Assembly (NCBI RefSeq): GCF_001666835.1
Contig: NZ_LZJF01000188.1
Location: 39,890-103,889, forward strand
Source: Mycobacterium sp. E3251
GTDB taxonomy: Bacteria; Actinomycetota; Actinomycetes; Mycobacteriales; Mycobacteriaceae
Length of the DNA stretch: 64,000 bases
Direction of reading: 5' to 3'
Shown here: positions 1-8,091 of the stretch, piece after piece
How positions within the stretch are numbered: position 1 is the first letter of the stretch
How the letters are laid out: every line of letters begins with the position of its first letter
Translations under genes and position numbers: made by a program
Notes under the pieces: model-generated
What the model was told of the DNA's origin: nothing
The model's input: only the letters and a program-made list of their open reading frames with translations
Database searches by the model: none

Positions 1-345
1 GTCGACGTGCGCACCGATGACGAATGGCGGTTCGTCGGGGTGCCGGACCTGACCAGCCTGGGCCGCGAGGTGGTGTTCATCGAGTGGAACAGCTCTGACG
101 GCAGGTACAACGAAAACTTCGCCGACGAACTGCGCGACCGGGTGCCCGAAACCGAGGCCGAACGTCCGGTCATCTTCCTGTGCCGCTCGGGCAACCGCTC
201 CATCGGCGCCGCCCAGGTTGCCACCCGGACCGGCATCACCCCGGCCTACAACGTGCTGGACGGGTTCGAGGGTCACCCGAACGCGCGGGGGCTGCGGGGC
301 GAATCGGGTTGGCGCGCCATCGGATTGCCCTGGAAGCAGCTATGA
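1..345 (+). CDS. Rhodanese-like sulfurtransferase, 5' end cut by the window
   Basis: The frame is open from base 1 and the first visible residues (VDVRTDDEW) are the usual middle of a rhodanese fold, so the true start lies upstream and the GTG at 7 is internal. The active-site loop CRSGNRS is present, with the catalytic Cys encoded at 181-183. This Cys normally carries a persulfide during sulfur transfer. About 115 residues are visible, against roughly 140 for the M. tuberculosis Rv0390 family. The stop overlaps the metZ start as ATGA (342-345), so the two genes are translationally coupled. This fits a role near sulfur amino-acid synthesis. The fold and active site are seen; the physiological sulfur donor is unknown. 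Confidence 0.9.
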   Translation, partial: VDVRTDDEWRFVGVPDLTSLGREVVFIEWNSSDGRYNENFADELRDRVPETEAERPVIFLCRSGNRSIGAAQVATRTGITPAYNVLDGFEGHPNARGLRGESGWRAIGLPWKQL

Positions 346-1568
346 CCGACCCCTCGGGGGAGTCCGTCCGCACCCCCAAGGCGCTGCCCGACGGGGTCAG
401 TCCGGCCACGATCGGCGTGCGCGGCGGGCTGCTGCGCTCGGGATTCGACGAGACGGCCGAGGCGATGTTCCTGACGTCCGGCTACGTCTACTCCTCGGCC
501 GCCGTCGCGGAGAAGTCGTTCACCGGCGAGCTCGACCACTTCGTGTACTCGCGGTACGGGAACCCGACCGTGACGATGTTCGAGGAGCGGTTGCGCCTGA
601 TCGAGGGCGCCCCCGCGGCGTTCGCCACCGCGAGCGGAATGGCGGCGGTGTTCACCGCGCTGGGCGCGCTGCTGGCCGCCGGGGACCGGCTGGTCGCGGC
701 GCGCAGCCTGTTCGGGTCGTGCTTCGTGGTGTGCAACGAGATCCTGCCGCGCTGGGGCGTCGAGACCGTCTTCGTGGACGGCGACGACCTCGCGCAGTGG
801 GAGGAGGCGCTGTCCGTGCCCACCGCGGCGGTGTTCTTCGAGACGCCGTCGAACCCGATGCAGTCGCTGGTGGACATCGCCGCGGTGGTCGAGCTCGCCC
901 ACGCCGCAGGCGCAAAGGTGGTGTTGGACAACGTCTTTGCCACCCCGCTGCTGCAGCAGGGCATTCCCCTCGGGGTCGACGTGGTGGTGTACTCGGGCAC
1001 CAAGCACATCGACGGTCAGGGCCGGGTGCTGGGCGGCGCCATCCTCGGCGACAAGGAGTACATCGACGGCCCGGTGCAGAAGCTGATGCGGCACACCGGA
1101 CCGGCGCTGAGCGCGTTCAACGCCTGGGTGTTGGTGAAAGGCCTTGAGACGCTGGCGATCCGGGTCGAGCACAGCAACTCCTCGGCGCACCGGATCGCGG
1201 AATTCCTGGAGACCCATCCCGCGGTGAGCTGGGTCCGCTACCCGTATCTGCCGTCGCACCCGCAATACGAGCTGGCCAAGCGGCAGATGTCCGGCGGCGG
1301 CACGGTGATCACCTTCGCCCTCGACTGCCCCGACGACAAGGCCAAGCAACGGGCCTTCGAGGTGCTGGACAAGTTGCGGCTGATCGACATCTCCAACAAC
1401 CTGGGCGACGCCAAATCCCTTGTCACACACCCCGCCACCACCACCCACCGGGCGATGGGCCCGGAGGGCCGCGCCGCCATCGGCCTCGGCGACGGCGTGG
1501 TCCGGATCTCGGTCGGGCTGGAGGGCACCGACGACCTGATCGCCGACATCGACCAGGCTCTGAGCTAG
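342..1568 (+). CDS. metZ: O-succinylhomoserine sulfhydrylase MetZ
   Basis: This is a 408-aa PLP-dependent Cys/Met-metabolism enzyme that makes homocysteine directly from O-succinylhomoserine and sulfide, in the cytoplasm. The PLP-binding lysine is K221 in SGTKHIDGQG. The upstream YSRYGNPT and ASGMAA segments are typical of the family. The ATG at 342 is chosen because it overlaps the rhodanese stop (ATGA) and gives the length of M. tuberculosis MetZ (about 406 aa); a start further upstream would read through the rhodanese gene. The rhodanese-metZ-ndhA order matches Rv0390-Rv0391-Rv0392c. The gene ends nine bases before the convergent ndhA stop. Confidence 0.95.
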   Translation: MTDPSGESVRTPKALPDGVSPATIGVRGGLLRSGFDETAEAMFLTSGYVYSSAAVAEKSFTGELDHFVYSRYGNPTVTMFEERLRLIEGAPAAFATASGMAAVFTALGALLAAGDRLVAARSLFGSCFVVCNEILPRWGVETVFVDGDDLAQWEEALSVPTAAVFFETPSNPMQSLVDIAAVVELAHAAGAKVVLDNVFATPLLQQGIPLGVDVVVYSGTKHIDGQGRVLGGAILGDKEYIDGPVQKLMRHTGPALSAFNAWVLVKGLETLAIRVEHSNSSAHRIAEFLETHPAVSWVRYPYLPSHPQYELAKRQMSGGGTVITFALDCPDDKAKQRAFEVLDKLRLIDISNNLGDAKSLVTHPATTTHRAMGPEGRAAIGLGDGVVRISVGLEGTDDLIADIDQALS

Positions 1569-1583
1569 CCGAAGAGCTAGCCG
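1562..1583. repeat. Tandem GAGCTAGCCG repeat carrying both convergent stop codons
   Basis: The 10-mer GAGCTAGCCG occurs at 1562-1571 and again at 1574-1583. Its GCTAGC core is palindromic, so the first copy supplies the TAG stop of metZ on the plus strand and the second supplies the TAG stop of ndhA on the minus strand. A small slippage duplication could have produced this arrangement. No strong terminator hairpin is evident between the two genes. Confidence 0.6.
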
Positions 1584-2956
1584 GCCTGTTTCTCGGCGGC
1601 CTCGATGCGTTCGGCCGCCGCCAGCGTCCCCTCTTGGGCCTGCCGCTCCACCCAGTCCACCACCGGCCGGGCGTACATCATCTGGCTGGTGATGGCCATC
1701 TGGCCGCGGGTGCGGCCCAGGAAGGAGATCCCCCAGGAGAACATGGCGGCGATGCGGTTGCGGAAGCCGACCAGATACAACAGGTGCAGCAGCAGCCAGG
1801 CCAGCCAGGCGATGAAGCCGCCGAACTCGAGCTTGCCGACCTTCGCGACCGCGCTGTACCGGGAGATCAGGGCCATGCTGCCCTTGTCGAAGTACTTGAA
1901 CGGCTTGCGGTTGGCCGGATCGTCGTGGCCCTTCACCGCCTGCTTGATCAGATTGGTGACGTATTTCGCGCCCTGGATCGCGCCCTGGGCCATGCCCGGT
2001 ACGCCGGGGACCGACATCAGGTCGCCGATGACGAACACGTACGGGTGCCCCTTGACGGTGAGGTCGGGTTCGACGATGACCCGTCCGGCGCGGTCCGTCT
2101 CGGTGCCGTCGGACTGTTCGGCGACCATTTTGCCCAGACCGCTGGCCTGCACGCCCGCGGCCCACACCTTGCACGCGCATTCGATGCGGCGCTCGCTGCC
2201 GTCGGCGTCTTTGACGGTGATGCCCATGTAGTCGACCGCGGTCACCATCGCGTTGAGCTGGATCTCGACGTCCATCTTCTGCAGCCGGCGTTGCGCCTTG
2301 AGGCCCAGCTTCTCACCCATCGGCGGCAATACCGCGGGCGCCGCGTCGAGCAGGATGACCCGGCATTCGCTGGGGGTGATCGTCCGGAAGGCCCCGGCCA
2401 GGGTGCGCTCGGCGAGCTGGACGATCTCGCCGGCCAGCTCGACCCCGGTCGGCCCGGCGCCGACCACCACGAACGTCAGGCGGCGTTGCCGCTCGTCCGG
2501 GTCGGTGGCGACCTCGGCGGCCTCGAACGCGCCGAGGATGCGGGCCCGCAGCTCGAGGGCGTCGTCGACGCTCTTCATGCCGGGCGCGAATGCGGCGTAC
2601 TCGTCGTGGCCGAAATAGGACTGCTGCGCGCCGGCGGCCACGATCAGGCTGTCGAAGGGCGTCACCGTCTGCATGCCCATCAGGTGTGATGTCACGGTCT
2701 TCGCCGTCAGGTCGATGCCGCTGACCTCGCCCCACAGCACCCGGACGTTTTTCTGTCGGCGCAGGATCAGCCGGGTGGTCGGGGCGATGTCGCCCTCGGA
2801 CAGGATGCCGGTGGCCACCTGGTACAGCAGCGGCTGGAAAAGGTGGGTGGTCGTCCTCGAGATCAACGTGACGTCCACGTCGGCCCGCTTCAGGGCCTTG
2901 GCCGCGTTCAAACCGCCGAATCCGCTTCCGATGATGACGACGCGATGACGCGACAT
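1577..2956 (-). CDS. ndhA: Type II NADH dehydrogenase
   Basis: This 459-aa protein is a non-proton-pumping NADH:quinone oxidoreductase that feeds electrons to menaquinone at the inner face of the membrane. It has an N-terminal FAD-binding motif (IIGSGFGG, residues 8-15), a second dinucleotide motif (VVVGAGPTGVE) for NADH, and the AQGAIQGAKY quinone-site segment typical of NDH-2. A hydrophobic stretch near the C-terminus (FIAWLAWLLLHLLYLVGF) probably anchors it to the membrane. The ATG at 2956 has an AAGGGG ribosome-binding site just upstream. Position beside metZ matches M. tuberculosis ndhA (Rv0392c), and the symbol follows from synteny; ndh is a close paralogue. Confidence 0.92.
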   Translation of the reverse strand: MSRHRVVIIGSGFGGLNAAKALKRADVDVTLISRTTTHLFQPLLYQVATGILSEGDIAPTTRLILRRQKNVRVLWGEVSGIDLTAKTVTSHLMGMQTVTPFDSLIVAAGAQQSYFGHDEYAAFAPGMKSVDDALELRARILGAFEAAEVATDPDERQRRLTFVVVGAGPTGVELAGEIVQLAERTLAGAFRTITPSECRVILLDAAPAVLPPMGEKLGLKAQRRLQKMDVEIQLNAMVTAVDYMGITVKDADGSERRIECACKVWAAGVQASGLGKMVAEQSDGTETDRAGRVIVEPDLTVKGHPYVFVIGDLMSVPGVPGMAQGAIQGAKYVTNLIKQAVKGHDDPANRKPFKYFDKGSMALISRYSAVAKVGKLEFGGFIAWLAWLLLHLLYLVGFRNRIAAMFSWGISFLGRTRGQMAITSQMMYARPVVDWVERQAQEGTLAAAERIEAAEKQAG

Positions 2957-3182
2957 GCTTACCCCTTATTGGCCTCGTCGTTCTGGTCGCATGCTGTTTG
3001 CAACGCATGTCCACCGTACGACTAGGACACCTCGGGCGTCACGGCGAGGCGCAGATCGGCACGGGCGCCCGCAGATCCGGCTGTCGCACAGGACAATCCG
3101 GGTGAACGCAGCGGTACGGCAAGGGATCGCCCGCCCTGGGGGGTGGACGATCCCTTGCCGAAGTCGCGGATATGGCCTGCTG

Positions 3183-3302
3183 TTACTGGCAGGTCAGGGA
3201 CGGACCGCAATCGATGGTTATCGGCGTTGTACAAGCCGAAGCCGCGCAGACGGTGAATCCGAGCATCGCTGCGAGAATGATCTTGCCGGTCAATCGTGAC
3301 AT
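3183..3302 (-). CDS. Putative 39-aa secreted cysteine-containing peptide
   Basis: From the ATG at 3302 this frame encodes 39 residues: a short basic start (MSRLTGK), a hydrophobic core (IILAAMLGFTVCAASA) and a tail CTTPITIDCGPSLTCQ with three Cys. It reads like a signal peptide or lipoprotein precursor with almost no mature domain; ASAC could be a lipobox. The longer start at 3320 (MNGVGV...) is also possible. The Shine-Dalgarno support is weak. I do not recognise a family. Against it: small size, and the frame stays open further upstream (to 3458), though that part has no signal-peptide character. It lies alone between ndhA and the next secreted protein gene. Confidence 0.4.
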   Translation of the reverse strand: MSRLTGKIILAAMLGFTVCAASACTTPITIDCGPSLTCQ

Positions 3303-3639
3303 AACACCAACCCCGTTCATGGATGGAAATTTCCCTTGTTTGCCCGATCGCCCGATTACCCGATGGCGGGAGTCTACGGCGTCTTTTCCGTTGCCACAGT
3401 GGATTTCGAAAACCGGCGCGCCGAACTCATCGCCGGAAGTTGCGTGTCCGCGTGACATGTATTGAATTCAATCGGATGGAAGTTTCCGGCGGATCAATGG
3501 TGGCCGCGGAGATATTCGAGAATGGTAATCCTACCCTTAGTCTGGCCGGGGTCGGCCGGCCGCAATGGATGCAGGCGCACCCCTTCGGCGCTGCCCACAT
3601 CCGGAACAGCCACTCGCGCAGCCCATTTCGGGGTTGCGG
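3303..3639. other. Non-coding stretch of 337 bp
   Basis: No convincing gene, repeat or RNA structure is visible. It separates two leftward genes, so it should hold the promoter of the small secreted peptide and the 3' flank of the 203-aa secreted protein gene. Composition is somewhat more AT-rich than its neighbours around 3310-3540. No clear -35/-10 pair stands out. Confidence 0.5.
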
Positions 3640-4251
3640 CTAGAACGGCCACCCGTTGGAGTTGTCCTTGAACTTGCCGTTGACCGCTGTGCAGAAGTCG
3701 TCGGAGGTGCCGGCGAGCAGGACGTAATACGTCTCGCCGCGGCGGCTCTCGAAGGTGTTGGGCGTGCTCCAGCCGCTGTTGCAGAGCGAGTTCTGCGCGC
3801 CGGCCGTGGCCCTGCGCCAATTCGTCTTGGCGCAGGCCGACAGCCCGTCCATGTTGGGCGTCGCGCTCTTGGCCGCGACCACCATCGCGCCACCCCATTG
3901 CCCATCGCTGCGCCGGTAGGCGCGCGCCCCGAACCCAGCGTTGTTGGTCTGGCATGCCAGCGCCCGGCGCATCAGCGAGAAGGGAGCGGCCAGTTGGGGA
4001 TTGGCGCTCGCGGCGGCGGCCGTGATGAATTGCGCCGCGTCCGAGCCGTCGGCCTCCTGCACGTTGGGAGTGCCGAAGCTGAACAGCTGCTGCGCGATCC
4101 CGGCATTGGTGCCGCCACCGATGATCGGGCCACCACCGCTGGATGTCATCGGGGGCAGAGCGACGGTGGGGTCGGCACCGGCGGCCGGCGCCACGACGAC
4201 GGCGCCCAGCGCGAACGCGGCGGCCATGTTACGGAGCGCGGTGAGTCTCAT
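3640..4251 (-). CDS. Secreted protein of unknown function
   Basis: The 203-aa product starts with a clear Sec signal peptide (MRLTALRNMAAAFALGAVVV, then APAAGADP, cleavage probable near AGA-DP). The mature part is Gly/Ala-rich at first and then has paired Cys residues (LACQTN, LSACAK, SLCNSG, DDFCTA), suggesting a disulfide-stabilised extracytoplasmic fold. The ATG at 4251 is chosen because the signal peptide begins there; the upstream extension of the same frame lies inside the TetR gene and has no signal character. It follows the TetR gene on the same strand after four bases, so it may be the last gene of that operon. I do not recognise the family; a secreted protein occupies a similar place near Rv0398c in M. 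tuberculosis. Confidence 0.8.
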   Translation of the reverse strand: MRLTALRNMAAAFALGAVVVAPAAGADPTVALPPMTSSGGGPIIGGGTNAGIAQQLFSFGTPNVQEADGSDAAQFITAAAASANPQLAAPFSLMRRALACQTNNAGFGARAYRRSDGQWGGAMVVAAKSATPNMDGLSACAKTNWRRATAGAQNSLCNSGWSTPNTFESRRGETYYVLLAGTSDDFCTAVNGKFKDNSNGWPF

Positions 4252-4255
4252 GGCT

Positions 4256-4918
4256 TCATTCCAGCACGTGTGCGTAGTCGGCGCGACGGTCGTCGCGCAC
4301 CAATGCGTGCAGCAGGTGGCGGGTCTGCAGCCGGATGTACTCGTCGCGGGTGTAGGCCGGGCCGAAATGCCAGTGCTTGAGCGCCCAGCCGTGGGCGAGC
4401 AGCATGATGTCGAACACGGTGACGTCGACGTCGACATCGCGGAAGACGCCCGCGGCGATACCGGCTTCGATGACCGCGCGCAGGGGTGCCGCGGTAGCGA
4501 TTTCGAGTTCCTTGATCCTGGCCCGGTCGGCCGGCGCCAGTGTCCGGCTCTCCCGATAGGTCAGCACCACGCCGTCGAGGTTCTCGTCCACGATCTGGAT
4601 GTAGCGGCCGATGCCTGCGGCCAGTTGGTCGACGACGTCGTCGCCGGCGGCGGCCATCACGGGCGCCAGCTGGTCGCGGAACACGTCGAGGATCCGCACG
4701 ATCGTGGCCAGCAGCAGGTCCTCCTTGCCGCCGAAGTAGGTGTAGATTAGGCCGACGCTGACCTTGGCCTCGGCGGCCAGATCCTGCATGGACATCTGGT
4801 GGAAGCCGTGCCTTCCCATCACCTTGACCGCGGCGTCGAGCACCTGGCGGCGCCGCGCGCTGGCCCGGGCCGCGCGGACGGCCTCCTCGACGGGCAGGGC
4901 GCCATAGTCAACGGCCAT
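4256..4918 (-). CDS. TetR-family transcriptional regulator
   Basis: The 220-aa product has an N-terminal TetR DNA-binding helix-turn-helix (about residues 25-70, with MSMQDLAAEAKVSVGLIYTY and the FGGKEDLL helix) followed by an all-helical ligand-binding part. The start at 4918 overlaps the stop of the upstream acyl-CoA dehydrogenase as ATGA, so it is the fourth gene of a leftward operon. TetR regulators placed in lipid-degradation operons often sense an acyl-CoA and repress their own operon. The ligand here is inferred, not seen. A perfect palindrome at 8031-8042, over the operon's putative -10 element, is the natural candidate operator. Confidence 0.93.
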   Translation of the reverse strand: MAVDYGALPVEEAVRAARASARRRQVLDAAVKVMGRHGFHQMSMQDLAAEAKVSVGLIYTYFGGKEDLLLATIVRILDVFRDQLAPVMAAAGDDVVDQLAAGIGRYIQIVDENLDGVVLTYRESRTLAPADRARIKELEIATAAPLRAVIEAGIAAGVFRDVDVDVTVFDIMLLAHGWALKHWHFGPAYTRDEYIRLQTRHLLHALVRDDRRADYAHVLE

Positions 4919-6066
4919 CAGATGCCCAGGTCCTTGGCGACGATCGTCTTCATGATCTCGTTGGTCCCGCCGTAGATCGTCTGGATGCGGGCGTCGACGA
5001 ACGCGCGCGCCACGGCGTACTCGCGCATGTAGCCGTAGCCGCCGTGCAGCTGCAGGCAGCGGTCGGCGGTTCGCACCTGCAGGTCGGTGGTCCACCATTT
5101 CAGCCGGGCGGCCCGCGCCGCGGTCAGCTCGCCGGCGAGGTGCTGGGCCAGGCAGTCGTCGAGATAGGTTCGGGCGACGTCGATTTCGGTCGCCACCTCG
5201 GCGAGAACGAATTGGCTGTGCTGGAAGCCGGCGATCGGCGTGCCGAACGCCCGGCGTCCGCGCACGTACTCCAGCGTCTCGCCCAGGATGGCCTCGGCGG
5301 CGGCCACCGCCCCCACCCCCAGCGCAAGGCGCTCCTGGGGCAGGTTCTGCATCAGTTGGTAGAAGCCGGCGCCCTCTTCCCCGAGCAGATTGGCGACCGG
5401 CACCCGCATGTCGGTGAACGTCAGCTCGCTGGTGTCCTGGGCGTGCAGGCCGATCTTGTCCAGGTTGCGGCCCCGGGAGAAGCCCGGGGTGTCGGCGTCC
5501 ACCACCAGCAGCGACAGGCCTTTGTGGCGATCGGGTGACGTCCGCACCGCGACGACGAACAGGTCGCCGCATTGGCCGTTGGAGATGAACGTCTTGCCGC
5601 CGTTGACGACGTAGTGGTCGCCGTCCCGGACCGCCGCGGTGCGGATCCCGGCGAGGTCGCTGCCGGTGCCGGGTTCGGTCATGGCGATGCCCAGCACCGT
5701 CTCGCCGGTCACCACGCCGGGCAGCCACCGCCGTCGTTGCTCGGGCGTGGTCAGCTCGGTGAGATAGGGCAGTACCACGTCGTTTTGCAGCGTGAACGCG
5801 ATGGCCTCTGCCGCCGCGCCGGCCCGCTGCAGTTCGTCGATGACGATCGCGTTGTAGCGAAAGTCGTTGACCCCCGGGCCGCCGAGCTGCTCGGGCACCG
5901 AAAAGCCGAGCAGCCCAAGCTTTCCCGCCTCGAGGAACAGCGAGCGGTCCCACTGCCCGCGGGTTTCGGCCCGCTCGTGCGCCGGGACCACCACCCGCTG
6001 CACGAACTCGCGGACGAGCGCCCGGAACTGCCGGTGCTCTTCGGCGTACTCCAGCCGTGCGGCCAT
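4918..6066 (-). CDS. Acyl-CoA dehydrogenase, long-chain type
   Basis: This 382-aa FAD enzyme has the acyl-CoA dehydrogenase N-terminal, middle (MTEPGTGSDLAG) and C-terminal helical domains. The position that is Glu in short/medium-chain enzymes (YEGT) is Gly here (YGGTNE). A Glu sits instead at residue 245 in NLPQERLAL, as in long-chain and isovaleryl-type dehydrogenases where the base comes from another helix. The gene lies 10 bases after fadE7 and overlaps the TetR start. It probably oxidises an acyl-CoA intermediate in the same catabolic pathway as its neighbours. Substrate is unknown; the family call is firm. Confidence 0.92.
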   Translation of the reverse strand: MAARLEYAEEHRQFRALVREFVQRVVVPAHERAETRGQWDRSLFLEAGKLGLLGFSVPEQLGGPGVNDFRYNAIVIDELQRAGAAAEAIAFTLQNDVVLPYLTELTTPEQRRRWLPGVVTGETVLGIAMTEPGTGSDLAGIRTAAVRDGDHYVVNGGKTFISNGQCGDLFVVAVRTSPDRHKGLSLLVVDADTPGFSRGRNLDKIGLHAQDTSELTFTDMRVPVANLLGEEGAGFYQLMQNLPQERLALGVGAVAAAEAILGETLEYVRGRRAFGTPIAGFQHSQFVLAEVATEIDVARTYLDDCLAQHLAGELTAARAARLKWWTTDLQVRTADRCLQLHGGYGYMREYAVARAFVDARIQTIYGGTNEIMKTIVAKDLGI

Positions 6067-6076
6067 GTCTTCCCCG

Positions 6077-7261
6077 TTACCGGAAGGCGTCGCTACCGGT
6101 GAACGCCTGGCCCAGGACGAGCTGATGCATCTCGGGGGTGCCTTCGTAGGTGAGCACCGACTCCAGGTTGACCATGTGCCGGATGACCGGGTACTCGAGC
6201 GATATGCCGTTGCCGCCCAGGATGGTTCGAGCCGTCCGGCAGATCTTGATGGCCTCCCGGGTGTTGTTCAGCTTGCCGAAGCTGACCTGCTCGGGACGCA
6301 GCCCGACGCTGTCCTTGAGGCGGCCCAGTTGCAGCGAGAGCAGCTGGCCCTTGTGCAACTCGACCGCCATGTCGACAAGCTTTGCCTGGGTCAACTGGAA
6401 TCCGGCGATCGGGCGCCCGAACTGGGTGCGCTGGGTGGCGTAGTCGAGCGCGGCCTGCCAGGCCGACCGCGCCGCGCCCATGGCACCCCAGATGATTCCG
6501 TAGCGCGCCTCGGACAGACAGGACAGCGGCCCCCGCAGGCCCTTCGCCTCGGGCAGCATCGCCTCGGCGGGCACCCGCACGTCGTCGAGCACCAGCTCGC
6601 TGGTGATCGAGGCCCGCAGCGACAGCTTGTGGTGGATGGTGTTGGCGGTGAATCCCGGTGTCCTGGTGGGCACCAGGAAGCCGCGGATCCCCTCGTCGGT
6701 GGCGGCCCACACGACCGCGACGTCGGCGACCGAGCCGTTGGTGATCCACAGCTTCCGGCCGTTGAGGACCCAATCGGAACCGTCGCGTCGCGCACGGGTT
6801 TTCATCGCGGCGGGATCGGATCCCACATCGGGTTCGGTCAGCCCGAAACACCCCAGCAGTTCGCCGGTCGCCATACCGGGCAGCCACTCCTGCTTTTGCT
6901 CCTCGGACCCGAAGTTCCAGATCGCGAACATCGCCAGCGATCCCTGCACGGAGACCATCGACCGCAGTCCGGAGTCGGCGGCCTCGAGCTCCACGCACGC
7001 CAGGCCGTAGTGCACCGCGGAGGCCCCGCCGCACCCGTACCCCTCCAGGTGCATCCCCAGCAGGCCGAGCTGGCCGAATCCTTTGGCGAGTTCGCGCACC
7101 GGCAGGTCGCCGATCTCGAACCACTCCGCGACGTAGGGCAGGACGTGCTCGGCACAGAACTCCCTGACGGTGGCGCGCACCGCGAGCTCGTCGTCGGACA
7201 GCGAGGCGTCCAGGCCCAGCGGATCGTCGCGGTCGAAGGCCGGCGGCTTCTTGTTAGTCAT
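6077..7261 (-). CDS. fadE7: Acyl-CoA dehydrogenase FadE7 (glutaryl-CoA dehydrogenase-like)
   Basis: The 394-aa protein has the full acyl-CoA dehydrogenase architecture. The middle-domain signature is LTEPDVGSDPAAM and the catalytic base is E373 in TYEGTPEMHQL. The start region (DPLGLDASLSDDE) and overall pattern resemble the glutaryl-CoA dehydrogenase subgroup that includes M. tuberculosis FadE7 (Rv0400c). Synteny supports that symbol: it lies just left of the DUF3054 gene (Rv0401). The reaction would be FAD-linked alpha,beta-desaturation, possibly with decarboxylation if the substrate is a dicarboxylyl-CoA. The gene is 15 bases downstream of the SDR gene in one operon. Confidence 0.88.
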   Translation of the reverse strand: MTNKKPPAFDRDDPLGLDASLSDDELAVRATVREFCAEHVLPYVAEWFEIGDLPVRELAKGFGQLGLLGMHLEGYGCGGASAVHYGLACVELEAADSGLRSMVSVQGSLAMFAIWNFGSEEQKQEWLPGMATGELLGCFGLTEPDVGSDPAAMKTRARRDGSDWVLNGRKLWITNGSVADVAVVWAATDEGIRGFLVPTRTPGFTANTIHHKLSLRASITSELVLDDVRVPAEAMLPEAKGLRGPLSCLSEARYGIIWGAMGAARSAWQAALDYATQRTQFGRPIAGFQLTQAKLVDMAVELHKGQLLSLQLGRLKDSVGLRPEQVSFGKLNNTREAIKICRTARTILGGNGISLEYPVIRHMVNLESVLTYEGTPEMHQLVLGQAFTGSDAFR

Positions 7262-7276
7262 GAACCCACCCTGCCA

Positions 7277-8023
7277 CTAACCGGCCATCGTCAGGCCACC
7301 GCTGACGCTGATCACCTGTCCGGTGATGAACGACGCCGCGGGCGACGCGAAGAACTGCACGGCCGCGGCGACCTCCTCGGGTCGTGCCAGGCGGCGAAAC
7401 GGAATGGCTTTGACCAGCGCTTCTTTCAGCTTCTCGGGCTGGGCGTGGAACAGCGGCGTGTCGGTCGGGCCCGGGCACACGCAGTTGACCGTGATCTGAT
7501 GGCGGGCCATCTCCCGGGCCAGCGACTTCGTCAGCGCGATCACCCCGCCCTTGGCGCCGGCGTAGATGGATTCCCCGGCGCTTCCCACCCGGCCCGCGTC
7601 GCTGGCGACGTTGACGACGCGCCCGCCGGCGTGTGTCTCGATCATTCCCGGCAGGAACGCGGCGCAGATGTGCACCGGCCCCAGGTAGTTGATCGCCACC
7701 ACCTTGGCGGCGAATTCCGGTGTGGCATTGAGGAATTGATCGGTGCGATCCCATCCCGCGGCGTTGACGACGATGTCGGGCACGCCGGCATCGCCGTGCG
7801 TCGCGTCCCGCAGGGCATCGACCTGGGCCGGGTCGGCGACGTCCACCGGCAGCGCGGTGATCAGACCGGGGTGCTCCCGAGCGGTGGCCGCGCCGGCGGC
7901 CTCGTCGAGGTCGGCGGCGATCACCCGGTCGCCCTGTGCGGCGAACGCCAGCGCGATCGCCTTGCCGATGCCCGAACCGGCGCCGGTCACCACGGCCAGG
8001 CGGCCTTGTGAATGTGCGTTCAT
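7277..8023 (-). CDS. Short-chain dehydrogenase/reductase (FabG/BadH-like)
   Basis: This is a 248-aa classical SDR with the cofactor motif TGAGSGIG (13-20), the NAAG segment and catalytic S141, Y154 and K158 (SIYAGAK). D38 after the second strand (AADLD) suggests NAD(H) preference. It is the first gene of the leftward SDR-fadE7-acyl-CoA dehydrogenase-TetR operon, so a 3-hydroxyacyl-CoA dehydrogenase role in the same beta-oxidation-like pathway is likely (inference). The start at 8023 follows the SDR consensus; there is no good ribosome-binding site, but a -10-like TAGGTT ends eight bases before the ATG, which fits leaderless translation. Confidence 0.92.
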   Translation of the reverse strand: MNAHSQGRLAVVTGAGSGIGKAIALAFAAQGDRVIAADLDEAAGAATAREHPGLITALPVDVADPAQVDALRDATHGDAGVPDIVVNAAGWDRTDQFLNATPEFAAKVVAINYLGPVHICAAFLPGMIETHAGGRVVNVASDAGRVGSAGESIYAGAKGGVIALTKSLAREMARHQITVNCVCPGPTDTPLFHAQPEKLKEALVKAIPFRRLARPEEVAAAVQFFASPAASFITGQVISVSGGLTMAG

Positions 8024-8030
8024 TGCCGAC

Positions 8031-8061
8031 GAACCTAGGTTCAGCCCGGCGGCAGGGTCAA
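8031..8061 (-). promoter_or_regulatory. Promoter and palindromic operator of the SDR-fadE7-TetR operon
   Basis: Reading leftward, TTGACC (8061-8056) and TAGGTT (8037-8032) are separated by 18 bases and form a plausible -35/-10 pair. The -10 lies inside a perfect 12-bp palindrome, GAACCTAGGTTC (8031-8042). The ATG is eight bases past the -10, which would make the transcript leaderless or nearly so. A TetR dimer bound to the palindrome would block RNA polymerase. The sequence pattern is seen; binding is inferred. Confidence 0.55.
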
Positions 8062-8091
8062 GCCCGGCGTTGCGCCCGGTACTCTCGCTGC

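Noticed and set aside
273..2180. A 635-codon minus-strand frame across metZ and ndhA
   Set aside because: It crosses two well-supported genes in the wrong frame and has Arg-rich random composition.
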